Notes: generated by a model from the letters alone, not told the origin. A stretch of 11,334 nucleotides of DNA from NORP240 sp046047495 (GCA_046047495.1 JBJOHV010000035.1:1-11334); one strand, 5' to 3'; counted from the stretch's first letter, positions 1 through 6,902 are shown. Translations and numbers: made by a program.

Positions 1-2
1 GG

Positions 3-22
3 GCGCGGCATCCCTGCCGCGC
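3..22. other. GC-rich perfect hairpin at left edge
   Basis: Two 8-base arms (GCGCGGCA and TGCCGCGC) are perfectly complementary around a 4-base TCCC loop. No T-run follows on either strand, so it is not a textbook intrinsic terminator. It could still be the 3' end signal of a gene lying left of the window, or a chance GC-rich inverted repeat. Another imperfect stem (92-100 with 119-127) and a T-run at 140-145 follow, but they do not combine into a convincing terminator. Confidence 0.3.
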
Positions 23-184
23 ACGGTCGCGACACAGACCAGCGCCACAACGCCCCTCGATCCTGCGACGCGTCAGTTTTGCGCTGCAGACCAGGCGGTG
101 GGGATAACCCGGGCCACACGCCACCTGCGCAGTACCGTATTTTTTGGGTCCGGACCTGTTGCGAAGCAGGCAGTCTAAGCCTCG

Positions 185-214
185 TACTATCGTCCGGTAA
201 AGTTTGTTACTATC
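185..214 (+). promoter_or_regulatory. Direct repeat TACTATC in peroxiredoxin leader
   Basis: The 7-mer TACTATC occurs at 185-191 and again at 208-214, with starts 23 bases apart (about two helical turns), 42 to 71 bases upstream of the peroxiredoxin ATG. Each copy contains TACTAT, a 4/6 match to a sigma-70 -10 box. A TTGCGA at 159-164 could be a -35 element for the first copy, but the 20-base spacer is too long for a confident call. The repeat could be a regulator site or two alternative -10 boxes. I could not fit it to an OxyR consensus. Confidence 0.3.
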
Positions 215-255
215 TCGGCTCTTCAAATTCCAACCAGCAACCAGGAGACACCACC

Positions 256-735
256 ATGAGCATTGCCGTAGGCGACAAGATTCCGGCCTCCACCTTCAAG
301 ATCATGACGAAGGAGGGCCCCAAGGACATCACCACCGATGAGGTGTTCAAGGGCAAGAAAGTGGTGTTTTTCGCGGTACCGGGCGCCTTCACCCCCGGCT
401 GCTCCAATACCCATTTGCCTGGCTATGTGATCAATGCCGACAAGATCAAGGCCAAGGGTGTGGATACCATCGCCTGCATGGCGGTCAATGATGCCTTCGT
501 GATGGGCGCCTGGGGAACGGCCCAGAACGCCGAGGAGATTCTGATGCTGGCGGATGGCAACGGTCAGTTCACCAAGGCCATCGGTCTGGAACTGGATGCC
601 TCCGGCTTCGGCATGGGTGTGCGCAGCAAGCGATTCGCCATGATCGTGGAGGACGGCAAGGTCACCCATCTGGCCGTGGAGCCTCCGGGCGGCATCGTGG
701 TGAGCGCCGCCGAAGCCATCATGGAAAAACTGTAA
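256..735 (+). CDS. Prx5-type peroxiredoxin
   Basis: A 159-residue thiol peroxidase of the AhpC/TSA-Redoxin superfamily, Prx5 subgroup. It should reduce hydrogen peroxide and alkyl hydroperoxides in the cytoplasm, using a glutathione/glutaredoxin or thioredoxin-type reductant. The active-site motif PGAFTPGC (residues 42-49) supplies the conserved Pro, Thr and peroxidatic Cys49, and Arg123 in GVRSKR fits the conserved active-site Arg. The only other Cys is Cys74. I see no C-terminal resolving Cys as in animal Prx5 and no fused glutaredoxin domain, so a 1-Cys mechanism is likely. The ATG at 256 is chosen because AGGAG (242-246) sits 9 bases upstream and homology begins there. The frame stays open to 79, but that extension is low-complexity leader translation. 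It is followed 22 bp later by the dienelactone-hydrolase-like gene, probably on the same mRNA. Confidence 0.95.
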   Translation: MSIAVGDKIPASTFKIMTKEGPKDITTDEVFKGKKVVFFAVPGAFTPGCSNTHLPGYVINADKIKAKGVDTIACMAVNDAFVMGAWGTAQNAEEILMLADGNGQFTKAIGLELDASGFGMGVRSKRFAMIVEDGKVTHLAVEPPGGIVVSAAEAIMEKL

Positions 736-757
736 ACAAGAAGCAGGTATCCCATTT

Positions 758-1471
758 ATGAAAACCAGACTGATCGATTACCAGGATGGTGATACCGCAT
801 TGGAAGGCTATCTGGCCTGGGATGACAGTGTCAGTGATCCCAGGCCGGCGGTGCTGGTGGCTCACGACTGGACCGGACGCCGGGAATTCGCCTGCCGCGC
901 CGCCGACAAGCTGGCGCAGCAGGGGTATGCGGGTTTTGCCCTGGACATGTACGGCAAGGGCGTGTTCGGCAGGGACGGGGATACGGCAGGCAATGCCGCG
1001 CTGATGGCCCCGTTCGCCGGTGACCGGCGACTCCTGCGCCAGCGCATGCTGGCGGCCCTGGCTGCCCTGCGGCAGCAACCTGAGGTGGATGCCGGACGCA
1101 TCGCCGCCATGGGCTTCTGCTTTGGCGGCATGTGCGTACTGGAGCTGGCTCGCGGCGGTGCCGATGTCAAAGCCGTGGTGAGCATTCACGGCATCTTCGC
1201 GCCGGGAGATGTGCCCAACGAAAAAATCACCGCCAAGGTGCTGTGCCTGCACGGCCATGACGATCCCATGGTGCCACCGGAACAGGTGCTGGCCCTGGAG
1301 ACGGAGATGACCGCAGCCGGTGTCGATTGGCAGGTGCATGTGTATGGTGGCACCCTGCACGCATTCACCAATCCCATCGCCAACAACCCTGATTTAGGTA
1401 CGGTGTACAACCCCGTTGCCGAGCGACGTGCCTACCAGAGCCTGTGGAATTTTCTCTCGGACGCATTGTAA
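758..1471 (+). CDS. Dienelactone hydrolase family protein
   Basis: A 237-residue cytoplasmic alpha/beta hydrolase of the dienelactone hydrolase (carboxymethylenebutenolidase-like) family. Characterised members hydrolyse lactones or esters with a Cys-His-Asp triad. Here the nucleophile elbow GFCFGG places Cys121, the acid is probably Asp169 in HGHDDPMV, and the base is His201 in LHAFTNP. The N-terminal VLVAHDWTG segment (33-40) fits the strand and loop near the oxyanion region. Length matches the family. No signal peptide is visible. The ATG at 758 has only a weak CAGG at 744-747. With the peroxiredoxin 22 bp upstream, it probably belongs to a stress or detoxification transcript. The true substrate cannot be read from the sequence, because most such paralogues are not part of chlorocatechol degradation and no catechol genes are nearby. 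Confidence 0.93.
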   Translation: MKTRLIDYQDGDTALEGYLAWDDSVSDPRPAVLVAHDWTGRREFACRAADKLAQQGYAGFALDMYGKGVFGRDGDTAGNAALMAPFAGDRRLLRQRMLAALAALRQQPEVDAGRIAAMGFCFGGMCVLELARGGADVKAVVSIHGIFAPGDVPNEKITAKVLCLHGHDDPMVPPEQVLALETEMTAAGVDWQVHVYGGTLHAFTNPIANNPDLGTVYNPVAERRAYQSLWNFLSDAL

Positions 1472-1551
1472 TGCATGGAAATCATGGGATCGCCGGGTAA
1501 GGCCAACCCACCGTAATCCACACTTCAAGCCACAATAACAAGAGTCCCGCC

Positions 1552-3243
1552 ATGACCACCGATACCGACAATCCGGGCCCCAATCCCACTGACGACGTCA
1601 GTCAAACCCTGCGCAGCCGTGTGGGTCTGTGGCTGGGACCGCTGGTGTTCATACTGATCCTGGTCTTTGTGGATCTGGATCCCGGCAATCCACTGGCGAC
1701 CCGCATGGCCGCCGTGGTGGTCCTGATGGCCATCTGGTGGATTTCCGAAGCCATCCCCATCCCCGCCACGGCGCTGTTGCCACTGGTATTGTTTCCCCTG
1801 CTGGGCATCATGCGCGGCGGCGTGGTGGATGCCGGCAGCCGGGTGGTGGCTGCGCCGGGCACCGACATGTCCACCCTGCAGGTCATGTACAACAGTGTGG
1901 CGGCCCAGTACATGGACTGGATCATTTTCCTGTTTCTGGGCGGCTTCCTGATCGCAATCGCCGTGGAGAAGTGGGGTCTTCACAAGCGCATCGCCCTGCA
2001 CATCCTGCGCATCATCGGTGGTGAACCGCAACGGCTGGTCCTGGGCTTCATGGTGGCCACGGGCTTTCTGTCCATGTGGCTGTCCAATACCGCCACCACC
2101 ATGATGATGATGCCCATGGCCCTGTCCCTGATCGTCCTTTACGAGGACCTCAACCGCAAGATTGCGGCCGGTGGCCGTGTGGTGGATCGCCAGGCACCCA
2201 ACTTCGCCATGGCGCTGTTGCTGGGTTTGGCCTATTCCTCGTCCATCGGCGGCCTGGCCACCATCATCGGCACCCCTCCCAACGGAGTGCTGGTGACCCA
2301 GATGACCCAGCTTTTTCCCGACGCGCCGGACATCACATTCGCCAAATGGATGGTTTTCGCGCTGCCGCTCAGTGCCCTGTACTTGGTGCTGACCTGGTTT
2401 CTGCTGTGCCGCTTCATCTTTCCCCTGCCTGCCACCACGCCCTTCAGCGGCCGTGATTTCATCGACCGGGAAATCGCCGCCCTGGGGCCCATGAGCAATG
2501 AGGAGAAAAAGGTGCTGGGCGTATTCATAACAGTCGCCATCCTGTGGATGACCCGTCAGCAGCGCCTGTTCGGGGCCGGTGTGGACATCTTCGGCTGGAG
2601 CTATTATCTGGATGCCCTGCTGGTGCGGTTGGGCACGTTTCCCGTCGGTGCCTATATCGACGACGGTACGGTGTCCATTGCCATGGCCCTGACCCTGTTC
2701 ATCATCCCTGCCAGTCGCCAGTCCGGCGGGCGCCTGCTGGACTGGGAGTCCGCCAAGCAGGTGCCATGGGGAATCCTTTTGCTGTTCGGTGGAGGTCTGG
2801 CGGTGGCCCGTGGCTTCACCACTTCCGGACTGGGTGATTACCTGGCGGGTCAGTTCGAGGTGCTGCTGGGCGATGCCAGCCCGGTCATGATCGTGGTGGC
2901 GGTCACCACCTTCGTCACCAGCTTTACGGAGCTGACTTCCAATACGGCTACGGCCTCCATGGTCATTCCCATCATGGCCAGCCTGTCCCAGGCGATCCAG
3001 GTGTCCCCATTTCTGCTGTTGATTCCCACCGCACTGGCGGCTTCCTGCGCCTTCATGCTGCCGGTTTCCACTCCGCCCAATGCCATCGTCTACGGTTCGG
3101 GGCGCATTCCCATCATGAAAATGGTGATGGCGGGTGTTTGGCTGGACGTGTTATCCGTGATCATCATCACACTTGCCGTCTATACCCTGGGCCATCTCGC
3201 CTTCGGTGTGCTGGGGGAGTTTCCCGCCTGGGCAGCACCCTAG
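1552..3243 (+). CDS. SLC13/DASS family sodium:anion symporter
   Basis: A 563-residue inner-membrane transporter of the divalent anion:sodium symporter (SLC13/DASS) family, related to VcINDY. Members carry di- and tricarboxylates or sulfate with sodium. The diagnostic inverted pair of Ser-Asn-Thr motifs is present, at 178-180 (LSNTATT) and 463-465 (TSNTATA). Each is followed by a Pro-Pro-Asn loop, GTPPNG at 240-245 and STPPNA at 506-511, matching the two re-entrant hairpin/sodium-site repeats. WGLHKRIALH (141-150) is also typical. Hydrophobic segments cover roughly 28-44, 53-85, 122-140, 162-196, 217-246, 265-292, 320-335, 372-388, 404-420, 444-475, 483-512 and 525-556. Length is on the long side for bacterial members. 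The Shine-Dalgarno sequence is weak (AAGAG about 10 bases upstream). It lies 80 bp after the hydrolase, so co-transcription is possible but not shown. Substrate is not predictable from sequence. Confidence 0.93.
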   Translation: MTTDTDNPGPNPTDDVSQTLRSRVGLWLGPLVFILILVFVDLDPGNPLATRMAAVVVLMAIWWISEAIPIPATALLPLVLFPLLGIMRGGVVDAGSRVVAAPGTDMSTLQVMYNSVAAQYMDWIIFLFLGGFLIAIAVEKWGLHKRIALHILRIIGGEPQRLVLGFMVATGFLSMWLSNTATTMMMMPMALSLIVLYEDLNRKIAAGGRVVDRQAPNFAMALLLGLAYSSSIGGLATIIGTPPNGVLVTQMTQLFPDAPDITFAKWMVFALPLSALYLVLTWFLLCRFIFPLPATTPFSGRDFIDREIAALGPMSNEEKKVLGVFITVAILWMTRQQRLFGAGVDIFGWSYYLDALLVRLGTFPVGAYIDDGTVSIAMALTLFIIPASRQSGGRLLDWESAKQVPWGILLLFGGGLAVARGFTTSGLGDYLAGQFEVLLGDASPVMIVVAVTTFVTSFTELTSNTATASMVIPIMASLSQAIQVSPFLLLIPTALAASCAFMLPVSTPPNAIVYGSGRIPIMKMVMAGVWLDVLSVIIITLAVYTLGHLAFGVLGEFPAWAAP

Positions 3244-3409
3244 AATTTCCGGGACAATTCCGGGTCAAACTGTGCTCAAGGGATTGTTCTCCATAGCCGC
3301 TATTGTGCTAGTGTTGCTGCAACATATGCCGGTGTTTCTGCCGACATAACAATGACAAGCAATAATAAAAATTAAGCAATCAACAATAATTTGCGGTAAA
3401 GCTTGGCGG
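3244..3409 (+). promoter_or_regulatory. AT-rich leader of the GGDEF gene with palindrome
   Basis: This 166-bp gap is markedly more AT-rich than the surroundings, especially 3342-3395. It holds a perfect 13-bp palindrome at 3312-3324 (TGTTGC, T, GCAACA). It also holds two short direct repeats: AAGCAAT at 3357 and 3374, and CAATAAT at 3360 and 3384. Just after the transporter stop lies a near-tandem AATT(T)CCGGG pair (3245-3264). I find no good -35/-10 pair; TTGTTC at 3284 with GCTAGT at 3307 is the best, and it is poor. The palindrome is a plausible operator for control of the downstream GGDEF gene, but the regulator is unknown. Confidence 0.35.
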
Positions 3410-4036
3410 ATGGAAGTATCGGTGAACCATGAAACCCCCCATGAGGAGTGCCCGGCGGGGGACGATGTCTGTCCCCATTGGCGGGAACTCGCAAGGCTGC
3501 GCGAAGAGCTGCGGGAACTGGCAGCCCTGGTACGCACCGACGAATTGACCGGGCTGTACAACTTCCGCTACTTCAATCAGGCGGTGGAGCTGGAAATGGA
3601 GCGTACACGGCGTTCCAAGCAACCCACCGTTCTCATCATGATGGACCTTGACCACTTCAAGGAAATCAACGATGCCTATGGCCACGAAGTGGGCAATCAT
3701 GCCCTCAGTTATGTGGCGCAGGTGATCCGCAAGGCCATTCGCCGTCTGGACATCCCGTGCCGTTATGGCGGTGAGGAGTTCGCCCTCATTCTGCCGGACA
3801 CCGACCTGGCGGCGGGGATCATGTTCGCCGGGCGTCTGCGCATGATGCTGGAATCCTCACGCATCAACATCGATGACATCACCATCAAGATGACCGCCAG
3901 CTTTGGTGTCGATGCCTTCTACCCCGATGACGAACGTACACCGCGGGAGTTCATCGACCGGGTGGATGCCTATCTGTACGAGGCGAAGATGAAAGGTCGC
4001 AACCATGTGGCCCATCCTCCCATCGAAGAGCTTTGA
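3410..4036 (+). CDS. GGDEF-domain protein, probable diguanylate cyclase
   Basis: A 208-residue soluble protein with no transmembrane segment or large sensor domain. Residues 24-42 look like a short coiled coil that leads into a complete GGDEF domain (about 43-205). DELTGLYNFRYF starts the domain, the metal site includes Asp79 and Glu122/Glu123, the active-site motif is GGEEF (120-124), and KGRNHV (195-200) closes it. An RxxD inhibitory site (Arg111, Asp114) lies five residues before GGEEF, suggesting product feedback. The expected role is to make cyclic di-GMP from two GTP. Two oddities: the guanine-contacting Asp of the GH..GD motif is Asn96 (GHEVGN), and the N-terminus has His11, Cys14, Cys21 and His23 close together, a possible metal or redox site. 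The ATG at 3410 has a weak ribosome site, and a GTG at 3422 with GGATGGA upstream is an alternative that keeps all motifs. The stop is 13 bp from the convergent Nudix gene. Confidence 0.92.
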   Translation: MEVSVNHETPHEECPAGDDVCPHWRELARLREELRELAALVRTDELTGLYNFRYFNQAVELEMERTRRSKQPTVLIMMDLDHFKEINDAYGHEVGNHALSYVAQVIRKAIRRLDIPCRYGGEEFALILPDTDLAAGIMFAGRLRMMLESSRINIDDITIKMTASFGVDAFYPDDERTPREFIDRVDAYLYEAKMKGRNHVAHPPIEEL

Positions 4037-4049
4037 TCTTCAGGACAGT

Positions 4050-4697
4050 CTAAACGGTCCGCAATTGCCTGGCCAGGTGATGCAGAATCACCGCAGTGGC
4101 ACCCCATATCCGGTAATGCCTGTGATGCAATTCCAGCACTTTTCTGGTCTGCCCGCCGTATTCAAGATCAACCTCCCGATAGGCATCAGGGTCCAGCAGC
4201 AGCCCTAAAGGCGCCATGAATATCTCCTGCACCTCGACGGGGCAGGGACGCAATACCGGCAATGATTGAAGCAAACCGATGACCGGCACCACCCGGTAAC
4301 CGGAGGGCAGCAGGATTTCGCCCAGTTCACCAATGACCTGAACCTGATCCGCCGGCAGTCCGATCTCCTCTTCGGACTCCCGCAGTGCAGTGGCAATGCG
4401 ATCCGGGTCGCCGGCATCCCGGGTGCCGCCCGGCAGGCTGATCTGACCCGGATGCCGGGGCAGGTCCGCCGCGCGGACGGTCAAGATCACCTGGCTGGGG
4501 GTGCCGGCCGTGGGTGCGGTGATGGGAATCAATACCGATGCCTCCCGCAGATGCTTCCTGCGGGATTCAATATCAGCCTGCACATTGGCATCGGGATGGG
4601 GTATATCGAGTGGGGCACCTGGCTCCCGGTGCTGGAAATAATCCAGCAACCGGGTCAGGTCGGGGTCCGGATGAGGAAAGCGGACGCCGGGTATCAT
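4050..4697 (-). CDS. NudL-type Nudix hydrolase, probable CoA pyrophosphatase
   Basis: A 215-residue cytoplasmic Nudix hydrolase. The family's typical activity is cleavage of coenzyme A and its derivatives to phosphopantetheine and 3',5'-ADP with Mg or Mn. The segment RHPGQISLPGG (81-91) is the family-specific lead-in seen in E. coli NudL. It runs directly into the Nudix box, whose core ALRESEEEIGL (104-114) carries the metal-binding glutamates. The C-terminal YRIWGATAVIL (195-205) also matches NudL-type proteins. Residues 1-45 form an extra N-terminal stretch relative to the short core. The start is well fixed: GGAG lies 2 bases upstream of the ATG and overlaps the stop of the TonB receptor gene, so translation is probably coupled. 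Pairing with a receptor gene is unusual and may reflect only shared transcription. Confidence 0.93.
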   Translation of the reverse strand: MIPGVRFPHPDPDLTRLLDYFQHREPGAPLDIPHPDANVQADIESRRKHLREASVLIPITAPTAGTPSQVILTVRAADLPRHPGQISLPGGTRDAGDPDRIATALRESEEEIGLPADQVQVIGELGEILLPSGYRVVPVIGLLQSLPVLRPCPVEVQEIFMAPLGLLLDPDAYREVDLEYGGQTRKVLELHHRHYRIWGATAVILHHLARQLRTV

Positions 4698-4699
4698 GG

Positions 4700-4706
4700 C
4701 TCCTTA
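4700..4706 (-). promoter_or_regulatory. Ribosome site fused to upstream stop (TAAGGAG)
   Basis: On the minus strand the receptor stop codon TAA runs straight into GGAG, giving a full TAAGGAG Shine-Dalgarno sequence two bases before the Nudix ATG. The spacing is short, but the arrangement decides the Nudix start and implies that ribosomes ending on the receptor gene help initiation on the next one. Confidence 0.75.
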
Positions 4707-6785
4707 ACGGAGATTCCAGTTGAGGGCCAGGAATGCCCGCAACGGCTCGCCGGTGAAGTAGCGGTCGCCACCGAAACCGGTGTAGTCGGCCCGCTCGGCG
4801 TATTCCGTGTCGAACAGATTGAGAATGTTCAACGACAGATTAACGGATGAGCTGACGTCCCAGCTGGTGCGCAGGTTCACCACATCGTGGCCTTCGTAAA
4901 TATGCAGGTTCTCAGGATCTTCCCAGTATTCCCCCATGTTCACCCACTCCAGTTCACTCAACAGCCCTGCCATGGGTCGCCATTGCAGACGGAAGTTGCC
5001 GAAGGTGCGGGGTGCGCTATCCACGTCCTTGCCATCGATTAGCAGGGCGCCGCCATCCAGGTTGTTGGTATAGGTGTGACGGGCATAGTTGAAGGCACCA
5101 AAGAACGTCAGGGTGTCACTCAGCTCCAGGGCGCCGGCCAGCTCAACTCCGCGGTGTTTGGTGTCGCTGTCGTTGAGGTTAAACCGGTTGATGTCGGTGA
5201 CGATATCGTTTTCCTTGTCCATGTAGAAACCGGTCACCGAGTATTCCCAACCGGTGCCGGCACCTTCCAGGGCCAGTTCCAGGCTGTCGATCTGGACGGA
5301 TTCCAGATCAGCGACATTCTGGGCATTTTGAAGCCGGTACAGCTCGGTGGCCTGGGGCGCACGGAAGCCCCGCTGGATGCGGGCCGACAGGCTGTGCGTA
5401 TCATCAAACCGGTAACGCAGGCCCAATTTGGGTGACCAGTCACCATAGCTGTCACTGCGGTCGGCCGGACGATTGTAACGGCAACCGCCGAAGCCGCAGG
5501 GCACACCGGTGTCCCGGGTGCGGCCGTCAAGCATCAGGTTGTCATAGTCATAGTCCATCCGCTCATAGCGCAGGCCCAGGGTCATGTCCCAGTTGTTGCC
5601 CAGATAACGCTGGTAATGCAGGAACGGCGCCAGTTGATCGGCTTTCACTTCATAGTCGTAGTGCTTGCCCTGGGGAATGGTGCCCACCAGGAAAGCGGAG
5701 CCGACGGTGGGTTTATCCTGGTACTGCTGCAGGCGGCCGTCGGTGGATTCGAGATCGAAACCCAGGGCCACGTAGCTGTTCTCGTCCAGATTGTGGTAAC
5801 CGGACAACTGGAAACCCAGGCTCTCATGCTCATTGAGCTCCACCGGCGTGCCGGGCAGGAAGTGCTGGATGAAGTCCAGGTCTGTCTGGCGATAGTAGGG
5901 GGTGAAAATCACTTCCCAGTCGTTGGCCAGCTGCGCCGTCATGCGGGTCCACAGGCGCATGCTCTGGTTGTCCCGGTAGGCTTCCGGATTGGGATTGCCC
6001 TTGCGCAGCACGGGATCCTTGTAGGAATCCTTGCCCACCACATAGCCGGCCGTTTCCTGATTGAGATTGGTAACGGTCAGGCCGCCGTCCAGCTGCAGGC
6101 CGTTGGCGGTGGTGTATTGATATAGCCAGCTGGCTTTCTGCTGGTCATAGCCGCTGTCAGCCCGCCAGCCTTCCTCGCTGACCCCATTGAGCAACAGCAA
6201 TTGCTTGAAATTGCCGCTGTCGGTACCGGCCGCCACATTGCCACGCAGGAATCCCCGCGGACCTGTTTCCAGGGTGAAACTGAGTTGCTCGGAGGGTTCC
6301 GGCAACACCACGTTGATCATGCCGTGCACGGCGTTCGAGCCGTAGAACGCGCTGCTGGGGCCGCGCACTACCTCGATGGCAGCTGCATTTTCCGTGTGGG
6401 CATCGAACATCTCATTGACGTTGCAGAATCCGGCGGCGCGCAGGGGGATGCCCTCCTCGGCCAGCAGGAAGGAACCGCAGGCTCCGGCGCCGGTGAGGAT
6501 GGGAGAGCGGATCGACGTCAGGCTTTCCTGGCCATTGTTGCGGTTGATGTTCACGCCGGGCAGGCGGTTGGCGGCTTCCTGATAGTGGGTCGCCGATACC
6601 AGGCGCAAATCCTCCGTGCCGATGACGGCCACACTGGCATTGACGTCCGCCAGACCTTCCAGCCTGCGGGTGGTGGAGATGACCTGGATCTCCTCGACAG
6701 CCTGCCGGCCGACCTGGGCACTGCCGGCCTGGGCGGCCAAAGCAGTGGCGAGGGCGATGGCTGATACGAGCAATTTCTTCTGCAT
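4704..6785 (-). CDS. TonB-dependent outer-membrane receptor
   Basis: A complete 693-residue TonB-dependent receptor. Residues 1 to about 23 form a signal peptide (KK, then an Ala/Leu core; cleavage likely after AQA or GSA). A TonB-box-like VEEIQVIST (30-38) precedes the plug domain (about 40-165), which has LPGVNINRNNG, the typical VVRGPSSAFYGSNAVHG (139-155) and NVVLPEP. The remainder is a beta-barrel with alternating aromatic strands, the GFRAPQATELY segment (473-483) and a C-terminal NLFDTEYAERADY stretch. It should bind a ligand at the cell surface and import it with energy from TonB-ExbBD. Cys103 and Cys121 in the plug, and Cys430 and Cys435 in a barrel loop (CGFGGC), could form disulfides. 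I see no NPNL heme-receptor motif, so the ligand is open. Start is supported by GGGAGAG (6793-6799). A Fur-like sequence lies just upstream. The Nudix gene follows directly. Confidence 0.95.
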   Translation of the reverse strand: MQKKLLVSAIALATALAAQAGSAQVGRQAVEEIQVISTTRRLEGLADVNASVAVIGTEDLRLVSATHYQEAANRLPGVNINRNNGQESLTSIRSPILTGAGACGSFLLAEEGIPLRAAGFCNVNEMFDAHTENAAAIEVVRGPSSAFYGSNAVHGMINVVLPEPSEQLSFTLETGPRGFLRGNVAAGTDSGNFKQLLLLNGVSEEGWRADSGYDQQKASWLYQYTTANGLQLDGGLTVTNLNQETAGYVVGKDSYKDPVLRKGNPNPEAYRDNQSMRLWTRMTAQLANDWEVIFTPYYRQTDLDFIQHFLPGTPVELNEHESLGFQLSGYHNLDENSYVALGFDLESTDGRLQQYQDKPTVGSAFLVGTIPQGKHYDYEVKADQLAPFLHYQRYLGNNWDMTLGLRYERMDYDYDNLMLDGRTRDTGVPCGFGGCRYNRPADRSDSYGDWSPKLGLRYRFDDTHSLSARIQRGFRAPQATELYRLQNAQNVADLESVQIDSLELALEGAGTGWEYSVTGFYMDKENDIVTDINRFNLNDSDTKHRGVELAGALELSDTLTFFGAFNYARHTYTNNLDGGALLIDGKDVDSAPRTFGNFRLQWRPMAGLLSELEWVNMGEYWEDPENLHIYEGHDVVNLRTSWDVSSSVNLSLNILNLFDTEYAERADYTGFGGDRYFTGEPLRAFLALNWNLR

Positions 6786-6792
6786 GTGTGGA

Positions 6793-6799
6793 CTCTCCC
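6793..6799 (-). promoter_or_regulatory. Ribosome binding site of the TonB receptor gene
   Basis: Minus-strand GGGAGAG lies 7 bases before the receptor ATG, a strong match at good spacing that fixes the start at 6785 and the signal peptide with it. Confidence 0.7.
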
Positions 6800-6817
6800 G
6801 ATAGTGATTTTTTTATC
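6800..6817. promoter_or_regulatory. Fur-box-like sequence before the TonB receptor
   Basis: GATAGTGAT (6800-6808) matches 8 of 9 positions of the left half of the Fur consensus GATAATGAT. The next nine bases, TTTTTTATC, match 6 of 9 of the right half. The two halves abut with no central base, so it is one base shorter than the 19-bp consensus. It lies between the putative receptor -10 element and the ribosome site, where a bound repressor could block transcription. The T-run makes a chance match possible. Confidence 0.35.
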
Positions 6818-6838
6818 TTGGACCTGCGAAAGCGGCCC

Positions 6839-6867
6839 AATATAGCACAGAGTCGCCAAGGGGTCCG
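6839..6867 (-). promoter_or_regulatory. Putative promoter of the receptor-Nudix unit
   Basis: On the minus strand TGCTATATT (6847-6839) is an extended -10 element: a TG, one base, then TATATT, 5/6 to consensus. Seventeen bases upstream is CGGACC (6867-6862), a weak -35 that matches only the central GAC; extended -10 promoters tolerate this. Transcription would start near 6832, leaving a leader of about 45 bases that contains the Fur-like site. Confidence 0.45.
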
Positions 6868-6873
6868 CTGTCT

Positions 6874-6902
6874 TTGCGTCTGCTGCTCCAAGCACGTAAA
6901 CT
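6874..6902 (+). promoter_or_regulatory. Weak putative promoter of the quinone reductase operon
   Basis: TTGCGT (6874-6879) and TAAACT (6897-6902) are separated by 17 bases. The -35 matches only TTG and the -10 matches 4 of 6 positions. It is the best sigma-70-like pair I can find in the divergent gap facing the plus-strand operon. Confidence 0.3.

Noticed and set aside
198..224. Sigma-28 (flagellar) promoter suggested by TAAAGTTT at 198-205
   Set aside because: The -35 octamer is exact, but 11 bases on there is GGCTCTTC where GCCGATAA is required.
79..255. N-terminal extension of the peroxiredoxin frame
   Set aside because: The frame is open upstream, but the encoded stretch has no peroxiredoxin similarity. 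A good Shine-Dalgarno sequence (AGGAG, 242-246) precedes the ATG at 256, and the promoter-like repeat falls inside the extension.
4037..4049. Terminator between the convergent GGDEF and Nudix genes
   Set aside because: Only 13 bases separate the stops, and no stem followed by a T-run is visible on either strand.
5120..5185. Heme-receptor assignment for the TonB receptor from its FRAP motif
   Set aside because: FRAP in GFRAPQATELY is common in many TonB receptors. The NPNL partner motif is missing; the equivalent region reads NVADLESVQID, so ligand type cannot be claimed.
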